64,000 nt of DNA from Candidatus Melainabacteria bacterium (lineage in GTDB: Bacteria > Cyanobacteriota > Vampirovibrionia > Obscuribacterales > Obscuribacteraceae): contig QKMZ01000006.1 of NCBI GenBank assembly GCA_003242885.1, positions 806,001 through 870,000 on the forward strand. The letters are read 5' to 3'. Position 1 is the first letter of the stretch; each line of letters opens with the position of its first letter. The position numbers and the translations under genes are program-made. Under the pieces are notes generated by a model, which worked only from the letters and a program-made list of their open reading frames with translations, made no database searches and was not told the DNA's origin. This document shows, in pieces, positions 7,361-16,302 of the stretch.

Positions 7361-8617
7361 TTAGATAGATGCTTTTAGCGGCAATTTTATTGTAAAGGTC
7401 GTACCGCTTGATGACGAGCTCACAAAATCGATTGTGCCATTGTGTGCTTCAACGATTCTTTTGCATGTATAAAGCCCGAAGCCCCTTCCCACGTAATACT
7501 GCTTTCCGCGGTCACCCAACCAAAACCTTTTGAATAGGTCCTTTTGGAGTTCTTCAGGAATGCCGCTTCCTGTATCAGCAATCTTGATAACAGCGTAACC
7601 TTCCTGTTGTGCTAGAGCTATAGTAATTTTGCCGAAAGCAGGCGTAAAAGTTATTGCATTCGACACAAGATTGGAGAAGAGCGTCCGAAGCCAGTCTTCG
7701 TTGGCTTCTACCGTTAAGGGCTCAGTCGTGTCACCAGATATAGTGCAGCTGATATTTGAAGCTTCCGCAATGCGTTTAAAATTGATGCAGGTTTCCAACA
7801 GAAGTTCGTCAAGACAGACAGTGCTGACATATAAACTGTCTTGAGCTACGTGTTGATCTAAATCGATGATTTTACTGAGCGTTTGCAGCATTTGATGCGT
7901 ACTTGAGTGGAGCGCGTCGGTGATATCCGTTTTGGCTGTATCGCATTTATCCCTGCCGAGGTGTTCACAAAGTTTTGCCAGGCCAATTGCCGAAGTACGC
8001 AAGTCATGAGTTAAGTGCGCAAGCAAATCCTTGCGAAATTGGTTTAAGGTCGAAGATGTAATTTGTTGTTTTTCAAGTTCCGTCTTTGATGATTGTGCTT
8101 GTTGTTGCCACTGTATTTTTTCTAAAGCAACTGCTGTTATATCGGCGAGAGTTTGCAGTAGAGACAGCTCTTCAGCGGTAGATTCGTGTTCGTCTGACCA
8201 GTATGTACCGATAGCAGCAATCGGCTCTTCTCGACGCACTGGGGTCATGACGAGGCTTTTGACGAAGGTTGGCTGGTAGGCATCGTGAGGAATTCGTTCG
8301 TCTTTGTATATGTCGGGGATAGCAACTTGCTCCCTTCTGAGCATCGACCACCCACTAATGCAGCTTTCAACTGGAAATTTCATTCCTTTCCACAGCGGGG
8401 AAATTGCATCTTCATCGTAGTAAAAGCACCGGTTTTCTTCACCCCGGTCTAGCAGGACAAAGGTCGCTCCGTGTGCGCCGGCTATGTTTCGAGCGGCTGA
8501 TTTGACAATATTTGCGACACTCCGCAGTGAGTCGGCGAAAGCGAGCCGTTTAACTGCTTCCATAAGCGAATTCCCGGCGGAATTAAATATCTTTATGTCG
8601 TTAATTGCGGTTTCCAT
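7361..8617 (-). CDS. Cytoplasmic GAF-domain sensor histidine kinase
   Basis: About 418 residues from ATG 8617 (an upstream TTG at 8653 is possible; neither has a strong ribosome site). Residues from about 15 to 165 form a GAF domain (FADSLRSVANIVKS to TAVALEKI), followed by a coiled-coil linker, a HisKA-like helix with the phosphoacceptor in LTHDLRTSAIGL, and an HATPase domain with N-box NLVSNAITFTP, G1 DTGSGIP and G2 GRGFGLY. No membrane segment is present, so it senses a cytoplasmic signal. No response regulator is adjacent, so it is an orphan kinase. It is divergent from the triplicated-domain gene. Confidence 0.88.
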   Translation of the reverse strand: METAINDIKIFNSAGNSLMEAVKRLAFADSLRSVANIVKSAARNIAGAHGATFVLLDRGEENRCFYYDEDAISPLWKGMKFPVESCISGWSMLRREQVAIPDIYKDERIPHDAYQPTFVKSLVMTPVRREEPIAAIGTYWSDEHESTAEELSLLQTLADITAVALEKIQWQQQAQSSKTELEKQQITSSTLNQFRKDLLAHLTHDLRTSAIGLAKLCEHLGRDKCDTAKTDITDALHSSTHQMLQTLSKIIDLDQHVAQDSLYVSTVCLDELLLETCINFKRIAEASNISCTISGDTTEPLTVEANEDWLRTLFSNLVSNAITFTPAFGKITIALAQQEGYAVIKIADTGSGIPEELQKDLFKRFWLGDRGKQYYVGRGFGLYTCKRIVEAHNGTIDFVSSSSSGTTFTIKLPLKASI

Positions 8618-8825
8618 GCTGGAATGCCAACCTAATTGTCTCCATACGAACAATCATTGGCTCTCATCGAAATTTTTGTCAAGACTCCTCGGGGTGACCA
8701 TTGATAAACCATTGATGATCAACGGCTTGAAAGAAATAGCTAATACGGGCATTTTTGGCGTTGTCAATGTGGCAGAATTGCGCTACTGCTTGGTTTTGAA
8801 AGATCGGTCGCCGCGCTAAGCCCTC

Positions 8826-11315
8826 GTGAAACGTACAGAGAAAGTCTATAAACTTCCCGATTACTGGAGGCGTTTAACTGCGCTTCTGATTTGTTGTACA
8901 TTACTGACGCCTCCTTGCTTTGCAATTCAAGCAAGAAAAATTACCAATAAGCTCGAACCGTTGCACACTGCGGAGATTCTAGGTGTACGTGCAGAGGTCG
9001 AGCGACTGTTGTATTTGAAGAACAATCGTGATTCGAATTCAGAAGAGTCTATTTATCTGCGAACAGTACTTCTGCGGCGGATTCTTCGCGGTGTGCTTGA
9101 AGTCAGGCAGTATTGCAATATGCTCGAACTTGAGCGTGCTTATGCCTATGACATTATGCAGAAAGAGCAGAGGAGACAGGCTTTCGTCGGTCAGTTGTTT
9201 ACGCTTGCAAGTTTTTCGCAGCTGGCTACGTTTTATACGATGGAACCTTATATGCGTATGCGCGAGCAGTTTGTTACATCGGCAGTATTTACGACTGTGA
9301 GCGGTTCCTTGAACACTGGAATTTCGACGTTGTCGCGCCTTCATGGTTTTGTTGCAAAAGCCAGTAATGTAGCACCACCAGCGGTGCTGGGTAATTTAGT
9401 CACAGGTGGTCCGGTGGATACGCGCAGTATGCCGCAATTACTAGATCGGTATTTTGATTTTCGACTGCCGGGAGCAAAAGAATCACGGCGGGACGAACTT
9501 TTCGCTCACTGGCTCAATCAATACAAAATAGACGCGTCCAATCCTGAGAATCTTTGCGCGCTCGCTGGAAAAAAGAAAGCAAGTCTTAGTATGCTTCGAT
9601 CTCGTGTACTGCTTTTGTGGTCATTGCGAACAGCTGTTATTCAATTTGACCACGACTTACTTGCTCTTCTCAGATTGATCGGAGAACCAATTGAGGTAGT
9701 CCCTGTAGCTGCAGGCGGCTACAGTGGCGATAATAGTGAAGTGGTGCGGTTTCTCGGAATTGGTCCGCACATCGAAGAGTTGAATCGCCTAAAGCAAGAG
9801 GGACAGGACGCTCAACGAATCAATGAACTCGAGGTTTTTGTATTGCAAAAAACGCTCGAGGGTACACTTGAGATTCAAGCTGCAGCTGATAAGGTAGATG
9901 AGGATCTCTACTATAACTATCACATCGTTCTTTCTGATCTTGAAAGCAGTCGCGCGAGGTCATTGCAATTAAACTCTGATGCCAACTTTCTTCAGTCTGG
10001 AATTTTGGGTATTGTTGCAGGGAAGCTCTACTTGAGCAGACATACTTTCGCAGGCGATCAGATGTTTGTTATTTCAGGCAGCAATGGCACGGCACTTACA
10101 CTGCTTGCGGCTTTACAGCAACATGGTTTTTGGAGAAAGTCCGACACGGGGCCAAATTCACTTGCGCAGCTTCTAAACTTGCATCCACAAGAAGACTATA
10201 AATTCTCCAGCTTTGTCACTCAGCTTCTTAACTCCCCACCGTCCGGGTCTGTTGACGGAAAGTCTCGACTGGAGCTTTTAAACGAGTCATGGAGGAAGAG
10301 CCATGTCACCACTCTTAAGCTGGATTCCTCTAAGAATCAGCGTGCGGTAGCGGCGATGCCACCACACAAGTATGACACCATCAAAATTGTAAAGAACAGA
10401 ATCAACCTTCTTCATTCCCTAATGAAAGAGCTTGAATCCTTTCAAAACCAAACTCTTTCAGTGCTAAACAGCACAGATGCTAAGGAAATCTTGCCTACTG
10501 TCCATGCAAACATTGACGATACTGGTTTGAGCAAGCATGCTTCGGAAGCTGCGAGACTACTTGGAATTGAAGAGCAAGTTAAGCAAGTGCTTGCATTGAA
10601 AGCGGCTGGAAAATTGCAAGCCTATGATGATAGTGGTACCAGGTTGCAACTGCAAATTTTGAGAAGAGTTCAGACGACTGGTTTGCAACTGCGGGTACTT
10701 TCTGCTCAGTTTGATCGCGAGATCAATGCAGAACGCCAAGCCCTCGATCGTGTAACCAGAGAAAGAGATCTCACTGTGGCGCTTCTAAACGATGCCAATT
10801 TCTTGCAGCTCGGGATACTTGCCACAATCATTGATGGACCTCTGGGCATCACTAAGAAAAAGAAGCTCAATCTCTATGGCGATCGTCTTAATATTGTTTC
10901 GGGACTGACTGTTGGTGGTCTGGCGGGCTTGTCGCTTGTCGCGCAAAGAGGTGGATTCCGGCACACCAAATCTGGTCCTAATCTCCTAGGGCAGACCTTC
11001 GGACTACCAACTCCAGAATCGGAACAGCTTCCTGCTGTGCTCAGCAGTTATATGAATTCTGTTCCTCCGCTGAGCGAGAGCGGCTTGACGAGGCGTGAGC
11101 AGTTAATTTCATACTGGAAATCGACAAAGATTCTACCGATCAGTATTTCGAAAACCGCAAATGTCGAAAGAGTTTCTGGTTATGGTTCTCGGCATCACAG
11201 ATGGTGCGAAACCATAAAGCTTATGAATGCCAGAATTTCAATGCTGTTTGATCTAAGAGCTATGGTTGATCGATTGAACGTTGGTCTCGTCGAACTTCTC
11301 AAGGCAATCGATTGA
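8826..11315 (+). CDS. Secreted protein with three copies of an unrecognised domain
   Basis: An 829-residue protein from GTG 8826 with a signal peptide (about residues 14-33, RLTALLICCTLLTPPCFA). The rest consists of three divergent copies of a roughly 240-residue unit: about 51-287, 309-548 and 578-826. Each begins with a helix (ILGVRAEVERLLYLK; FLGIGPHIEELNRLK; LLGIEEQVKQVLALK), passes through a coiled-coil helix, a Leu/Gly-rich patch (DANFLQSGILGIVAG; DANFLQLGILATIID), a GPN motif (SDTGPNSLAQLL; TKSGPNLLGQTF), an RxELxxxW helix and a closing helix (KNRINLLHSLMKEL; NARISMLFDLRAMV). I do not recognise the family. Placement in the periplasm or outside is inferred from the signal peptide. Confidence 0.85.
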   Translation: MKRTEKVYKLPDYWRRLTALLICCTLLTPPCFAIQARKITNKLEPLHTAEILGVRAEVERLLYLKNNRDSNSEESIYLRTVLLRRILRGVLEVRQYCNMLELERAYAYDIMQKEQRRQAFVGQLFTLASFSQLATFYTMEPYMRMREQFVTSAVFTTVSGSLNTGISTLSRLHGFVAKASNVAPPAVLGNLVTGGPVDTRSMPQLLDRYFDFRLPGAKESRRDELFAHWLNQYKIDASNPENLCALAGKKKASLSMLRSRVLLLWSLRTAVIQFDHDLLALLRLIGEPIEVVPVAAGGYSGDNSEVVRFLGIGPHIEELNRLKQEGQDAQRINELEVFVLQKTLEGTLEIQAAADKVDEDLYYNYHIVLSDLESSRARSLQLNSDANFLQSGILGIVAGKLYLSRHTFAGDQMFVISGSNGTALTLLAALQQHGFWRKSDTGPNSLAQLLNLHPQEDYKFSSFVTQLLNSPPSGSVDGKSRLELLNESWRKSHVTTLKLDSSKNQRAVAAMPPHKYDTIKIVKNRINLLHSLMKELESFQNQTLSVLNSTDAKEILPTVHANIDDTGLSKHASEAARLLGIEEQVKQVLALKAAGKLQAYDDSGTRLQLQILRRVQTTGLQLRVLSAQFDREINAERQALDRVTRERDLTVALLNDANFLQLGILATIIDGPLGITKKKKLNLYGDRLNIVSGLTVGGLAGLSLVAQRGGFRHTKSGPNLLGQTFGLPTPESEQLPAVLSSYMNSVPPLSESGLTRREQLISYWKSTKILPISISKTANVERVSGYGSRHHRWCETIKLMNARISMLFDLRAMVDRLNVGLVELLKAID

Positions 11316-11458
11316 ATAAATGTTCAAACTGAGTTGAATGATTCACTTTGGGAATAATCAACATACGTCTGTAAAAGGCAGTCGGCGCTGAATTTATGAT
11401 GGCATCACTTAAATTGACTACTGCAATCCCCCGAAAGACTGATTTCAAGGAAAGATCT

Positions 11459-11584
11459 ATGCACAAACGCGATGTGAATCTTGTCCGCATCTGGAAGAGA
11501 AGTGTATTTGCGATGACATTGTCCGGCACGCTGGTTGCAGCTACCGGTGCGATGGCATTCGAGCAGCACAAACATCAACCGTAG
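11459..11584 (+). pseudogene. Export signal of the acetamidase-like protein, out of frame
   Basis: ATG 11459 follows an AAGGA site and encodes basic residues then a hydrophobic core with Ala-x-Ala end (SGTLVAATGAMA), ending in TAG at 11582-11584. The acetamidase frame is open beside it (TSTVASNEQSNPDKIL leads into the mature protein), shifted relative to this one. A single indel between about 11550 and 11582 would join them, so this is best read as the 5' part of a frameshifted gene. Confidence 0.6.
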
Positions 11585-11616
11585 CCAGCAACGAGCAAAG
11601 CAACCCTGACAAAATA

Positions 11617-12756
11617 TTGCAGCGCATGTTTGATCATCCATGCAAATTGCCAGACGGAAGCTTTTACGCGCCGGCCACATTAAGCACCATGCAATGGGGA
11701 TTTTTGCCAAACAAAAACTCGAAGCCCATTCTGTCAGTGCCTTCGGACAGCGAAGTTACTTTTGACAATTTGTCTTCGGAAGGGATGGTTGAAGACCAGG
11801 GGCGAGACCCAGTTAGATTTTTCGGCAAGTTTGGTGTCGCAGAATCTGATGTCCTTAAGGATGCGATTGAGATTTGTGCATCAAATGTCGAACACAATAT
11901 GGCAACGGATGGCCCGCACATAATCATCGGTCCAATCCAAGTTGATGGTGCCAAGCCGGGAGATGTTCTCAAAGTAGAGATGATATCGATGGAGCCACGC
12001 GTGCCCTATGGCATAGTGGGAAATCGACATGGGAAAGGGGCGCTGCCAGGAGAATATCCACAAAACGATGGTCCAAAGCCGGGTGCAAATAAGGAGCACC
12101 CAGAACTGTTTGGGAGCGTGTTCTCGTTTATTCCAATCAAGACGATCACAGGCAAAATGTTTGGCACTCTAAAGACCACATCAGGAAATGAAGTACGTTT
12201 CCCCATACAACCATTCATGGGCACCATGGGAGTGGCTCCGAATACAGCCGAGAAAGTCAGCTCTATTCCGCCATCATCATTTGGAGGAAATTTAGATCTC
12301 AAAGACTTGACTGTTGGTTCTTCGCTTTATTTGCCGATTCAAGTTGAAGGCGGAATGTTTTTCATGGGTGACCCGCACTTCAATCAAGGTGATGGTGAGG
12401 TCGCGCTAACTGCTCTGGAAGCATCACTCAGAACCAAGGTGAGGTTAAAGCTTCTCAAGGCAGGCGATCCTAATATCCCAGTCAAAGATATGAAAGATCC
12501 CTTTGCTGAGACGCCCGATTATTGGATGCCTATTGGTTTAGACACCAATCTCGATAATGCGCTGAAGAAGACGGTTCGCACCGCCATCAAATTTTTGTCT
12601 GAGAAGATGAATATGGACAATGCTACTGCGCTGTCATACCTAAGTGCTGCCACTGACTTTGAAATCACTCAGGTTGTAGATGAAACCAAAGGTGTGCACG
12701 CACACATAAGCAAGAGCGATTTCGAAGACGTAATGAAGCACGAGGCGAAACGCTGA
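11617..12756 (+). CDS. Acetamidase/formamidase family protein, N-terminus frameshifted
   Basis: The main frame encodes 379 residues of the acetamidase/formamidase family (FmdA_AmdA): the characteristic GPIQVDGAKPGDVLKVEM segment, PNxxxHPELF-type region, FMGTMGVAP and the GGMFFMGDPHFNQGDGEVAL signature with conserved Asp/His. Enzymes of this family hydrolyse short amides to ammonia and acid. The nominal TTG at 11617 lacks a ribosome site; the natural start is ATG 11459 in another frame with AAGGA and a signal peptide. The protein would therefore be exported, unlike the cytoplasmic formamidases. The catalytic part looks intact, so the damage is recent or a sequence error. Confidence 0.8.
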   Translation: MQRMFDHPCKLPDGSFYAPATLSTMQWGFLPNKNSKPILSVPSDSEVTFDNLSSEGMVEDQGRDPVRFFGKFGVAESDVLKDAIEICASNVEHNMATDGPHIIIGPIQVDGAKPGDVLKVEMISMEPRVPYGIVGNRHGKGALPGEYPQNDGPKPGANKEHPELFGSVFSFIPIKTITGKMFGTLKTTSGNEVRFPIQPFMGTMGVAPNTAEKVSSIPPSSFGGNLDLKDLTVGSSLYLPIQVEGGMFFMGDPHFNQGDGEVALTALEASLRTKVRLKLLKAGDPNIPVKDMKDPFAETPDYWMPIGLDTNLDNALKKTVRTAIKFLSEKMNMDNATALSYLSAATDFEITQVVDETKGVHAHISKSDFEDVMKHEAKR

Positions 12757-12863
12757 AAGCAGAGATAGGGATGCCTCCCCGTCGTAGAAGTAGACGACAC
12801 CTACTTAACCCCAAAGGATTCAGCCTTTTGGGAGACTTGCTTGGTTCGCTAAGCTTGGTCTTT

Positions 12864-14165
12864 CTACGCCGTAACGGAAGCCTTGCGACTTTCAATTGGC
12901 ACATAGGGACGCTCGTCGGGACCAGTGTAGATCTGTCTTGGACGCGCAATCTTCTGGCTTTCGTCAGTGATCATTTCTTCCCACTGCGCTAACCAGCCGG
13001 GCATGCGACCCAGTGCGAAAAGCACGGTGAAGTAGTCGGTTGGGTAGCCCATTGCCTGATAAATCAAGCCGGAATAGAAGTCAACGTTCGGGTACAACTT
13101 GCGGGAAATGAAATAGTCTTCTTCCAGTGCGATGCGTTCGAGTTCAAGCGCAATTTCGAGTTTTGGATTGAGACCGGTTTGCTCGAATACTTCGTAAGCG
13201 ACCTTCTTGATCAACTTAGCGCGTGGGTCGTATGACTTGTACACGCGATGTCCGAAGCCCATAAGACGTCCTTTGCCTTCTTTGACTCTATTCAAGAAGT
13301 CAGGAATATTTTTCTTCGAGCCGATTTCGTCTAGCATTTTGATTACTGCTTCATTGGCGCCACCATGTAGTGGACCGTAGAGAGCGGCAATACCTGCGGA
13401 AACAGAAGAGAACAAATCCACATGTGAAGAACCGACGGCGCGCACCGCACTGGTGGAGCAGTTCTGTTCGTGATCCGCATGCAGTATCAACAGGATTTCG
13501 AGAGCTCGCTGTAGCACTTTATTTGGTTTGTGCTGTCCGCCGATGCTGAAAGTCATGTTGACGAAATTGCCTACATAATCAAGATCGTTGTCAGGAAAAA
13601 CGAATGGAAGACCTCGCGAATGGCGGAATGCAAATGCCGCAATCGTAGGAGCTTTCGCCAGAAGTCGGACTCGTTGTAGAAAGCGGTTATCCGGATCTTT
13701 TATGTTCTTCGCTTCCGGGTAGAACGTAGAGAGTGCGCTAACAGCACCGAGCAACATGCCCATGGGATGCGCGTCATAACGGAATCCTTCGAGGAATTTC
13801 GTAATGTTGGTGTGGACATAAGTGTGATACTTGATCAGCTCTGTCCATTGATCGAGTTGCTGTTGATCCGGCAATTCTCCTTTGTTGAGCAGATAAGCAA
13901 TTTCAAGGAAAGAAGACTTTTCAGCCAATTGCTCAATCGGATAACCACGGTAGCGCAAGATGCCTTTGTCACCATCGATAAATGTGATGGCGCTGCGGCA
14001 AGCGGCAGTGCTCATGAATGATGGATCGTAGGTCATCAGACCGAAATCATCCTCAGCTGTTTTGATTTGTCTGAGGTCATTCGCCCGAATCGTGTTGTCG
14101 GTGATCGGTAACTCGTATTTCTTGCCTGTACGATTGTCGGTAATCGTCAGTGTTTCATTAGACAC
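12864..14165 (-). CDS. gltA: Citrate synthase
   Basis: Condenses oxaloacetate and acetyl-CoA to citrate, the entry reaction of the TCA cycle. The protein (433 residues) carries the hallmark sites: the catalytic His in LILHADHEQNCSTSAVR, the second His in GPLHGGANEAV, the Arg-rich GFGHRVYKSYDPRA loop and the Asp in YPNVDFYSGL. I chose GTG 14165 because AGGAGG-type sequence (complement of 14174-14178) lies eight bases before it; the longer frame from TTG 14180 would overlap that site. The N-terminal beta-rich extension is typical of type II, hexameric bacterial enzymes. It follows pckG by 72 bases on the same strand, suggesting a central-carbon operon. Confidence 0.95.
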   Translation of the reverse strand: MSNETLTITDNRTGKKYELPITDNTIRANDLRQIKTAEDDFGLMTYDPSFMSTAACRSAITFIDGDKGILRYRGYPIEQLAEKSSFLEIAYLLNKGELPDQQQLDQWTELIKYHTYVHTNITKFLEGFRYDAHPMGMLLGAVSALSTFYPEAKNIKDPDNRFLQRVRLLAKAPTIAAFAFRHSRGLPFVFPDNDLDYVGNFVNMTFSIGGQHKPNKVLQRALEILLILHADHEQNCSTSAVRAVGSSHVDLFSSVSAGIAALYGPLHGGANEAVIKMLDEIGSKKNIPDFLNRVKEGKGRLMGFGHRVYKSYDPRAKLIKKVAYEVFEQTGLNPKLEIALELERIALEEDYFISRKLYPNVDFYSGLIYQAMGYPTDYFTVLFALGRMPGWLAQWEEMITDESQKIARPRQIYTGPDERPYVPIESRKASVTA

Positions 14166-14237
14166 AGTCAGTTCCTCCAAATGACGCCGAATAATCTAGG
14201 GCATCGATACGTCGCGCTAGCTACCTGAGTTTAAAAC

Positions 14238-16100
14238 CTAATTTTGATCGATTCTGTCACGGACAAGACTCAAGTTGAGCATCTCTCTGATGAGCATCAA
14301 CTCTCGTGGCATTCGTTCGCTCATTCGATCGAATAGTTCATCATGCGATTCCAATTCGCGATGCCATAGTTCCTTATCGATGTGCATCAGCTCGTCGAAC
14401 TGTTCTTGGCTGAAATTCTCGATTCCAGTCCAGTCGATGTCCTTGTGACGTGGCATGAACCCGAGGAACGTCTGTGCCGCTCCTGCTTTGCCATGAACGC
14501 GGTCCGAAATCCACTTCAGAACACGCATGTTCTCGCCAAAACCGGGCCAAATGATTTTGCCATTGTCATCGGTGCGGAACCAGTTTACGCAGAAAACGCG
14601 CGGCGGGTTTTGGACCATGTGTCCCATGCGCAGCCAATGATCGAAGTAATCGCCCATGTGGTATCCGCAGAAGGGCAGCATGGCCATTGGGTCGCGACGT
14701 ACTTCGCCTACTTTGCCAACCGCTGCTGCTGTGGTTTCGGAACCCATCGTTGCCGCCATGTAAACACCGAAATCCCAATTGATCGATTGGAATGTCAGAG
14801 GAATTACTGACGGACGGCGTCCACCGAAAACGAATGCACTGATTGGAACTCCTTCCAAGTTGTCCCATTGATCGTCCAGTGACGGGCACTGGTTAATCGG
14901 CACGGTGAAGCGGCTGTTTGGGTGAGCTGCTTTTCGACCACAGTCCGGAGTCCAATTCCGACCTTGCCAGTCAATCAACTCAGCCGGCGCTTCATCGGTG
15001 AGACCTTCCCACCAGACGTCACCGTCCGGCGTGAGGGCGACGTTTGTAAAGATGCAATTTTTGCCCAGCGTGGCAAGGGCGTTCGGGTTTGTTTTTGCCG
15101 ACGTGCCAGGTGCTACGCCGAAGAAACCTGCTTCCGGGTTGATTGCATAGAACTTGCCATCTTTGCCAGGTCTGATCCAAGCGATGTCATCACCGACGGT
15201 CGTCACTTCCCATCCTTGGAAACTGGCTGGGGGGATGAGCATGGCGAAGTTGGTCTTGCCACAAGCGCTTGGGAAGGCAGCGGCTACATAGCTCTTGTCG
15301 CCGGAGGGTGATTTAACGCCCAAAATGAGCATGTGCTCTGCCAACCATCCTTCTTTTCTTCCGATGGAGGAGGCGATTCGCAACGCAAGGCACTTTTTGC
15401 CGAGCAGGGCGTTGCCACCGTAACCGGACCCGTAGGACCAGATTTCCTTGGTCTCTGGGAAGTGGCAAATGTATTTGTGTTCTGGATTGCACGGCCAGGC
15501 AACGTCTTTCTCGCCTGGATCCAGCGGGTGACCAACGCTGTGCATGCAGGGGACGAAGGAACCATCCGTACCTAAGATCTCAACGACCTTTTTGCCCATG
15601 CGTGTCATATGCTTCATGTTGACAACGACGTAAGGCGAATCAGTAATTTCTACGCCGATTTGCGCAAGTGGCGAGCCCAGAGGGCCCATGCTGAACGGCA
15701 CGACGTACATGGTGCGCCCGCGCATCGAGCCCTTGAAAAAGTCCTTCAATATAATTTTGGCAGTCTCAGGCTCCATCCAATTATTGTTCGGACCCGAGTC
15801 TTCTTTGCGAGTGGTGCAAACGAAGGTGCGGTCTTCGACTCTGGCTACATCGGACGGTGCGGAGCGGGCAAGATAGCTGTTCGGACGGAGTTTTTGATTC
15901 AGGCGGATGAAGGTGCCGGCGTCAACCATCTCTTGGCAGAGCCGGTTGTATTCCTCTTCGCTTCCATCACACCAATAAACACGGTCGGGTTGGCACAGCG
16001 CCACAGCCGCGTTGACCCACTCAAGCAATTTTTGATGTTTGACTGGATAACCGGGCTCTGTAGGGGCGGATTTCTTGCTAACCGAGTCGACAGCTGTCAT
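14238..16100 (-). CDS. pckG: Phosphoenolpyruvate carboxykinase (GTP)
   Basis: Interconverts oxaloacetate plus GTP with phosphoenolpyruvate plus CO2, the first committed gluconeogenic step. At 620 residues it is of the normal length for the GTP-type enzyme. The kinase-1a P-loop [16 protein letters not shown], the kinase-2 GDDIAWIRP, the mobile lid region and the guanine-pocket segment ([21 protein letters not shown]) are all present. AAGGAGC precedes ATG 16100 at good spacing. The gene is upstream of gltA on the same strand, so both may be transcribed together, linking gluconeogenesis or anaplerosis to TCA entry. Confidence 0.96.
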   Translation of the reverse strand: MTAVDSVSKKSAPTEPGYPVKHQKLLEWVNAAVALCQPDRVYWCDGSEEEYNRLCQEMVDAGTFIRLNQKLRPNSYLARSAPSDVARVEDRTFVCTTRKEDSGPNNNWMEPETAKIILKDFFKGSMRGRTMYVVPFSMGPLGSPLAQIGVEITDSPYVVVNMKHMTRMGKKVVEILGTDGSFVPCMHSVGHPLDPGEKDVAWPCNPEHKYICHFPETKEIWSYGSGYGGNALLGKKCLALRIASSIGRKEGWLAEHMLILGVKSPSGDKSYVAAAFPSACGKTNFAMLIPPASFQGWEVTTVGDDIAWIRPGKDGKFYAINPEAGFFGVAPGTSAKTNPNALATLGKNCIFTNVALTPDGDVWWEGLTDEAPAELIDWQGRNWTPDCGRKAAHPNSRFTVPINQCPSLDDQWDNLEGVPISAFVFGGRRPSVIPLTFQSINWDFGVYMAATMGSETTAAAVGKVGEVRRDPMAMLPFCGYHMGDYFDHWLRMGHMVQNPPRVFCVNWFRTDDNGKIIWPGFGENMRVLKWISDRVHGKAGAAQTFLGFMPRHKDIDWTGIENFSQEQFDELMHIDKELWHRELESHDELFDRMSERMPRELMLIREMLNLSLVRDRIDQN

Positions 16101-16302
16101 GTTTCTGCTCCTTTTAATGAAGGACCATGATCTTACTATGTCGAGGGCGTTTAGCCGGTAATAGCAAGACTTTCTTCAAAAATCAGGTGGAGCCGGTCTT
16201 AAACGATAAATGGACTGGGTTCGGTAGATTACTGCAGAGTGATACCGTATACGGTGGCACGTGTAACCGGTTTGTTCCGAAAGTTTGCCAATAAGTTTTC
16301 TT

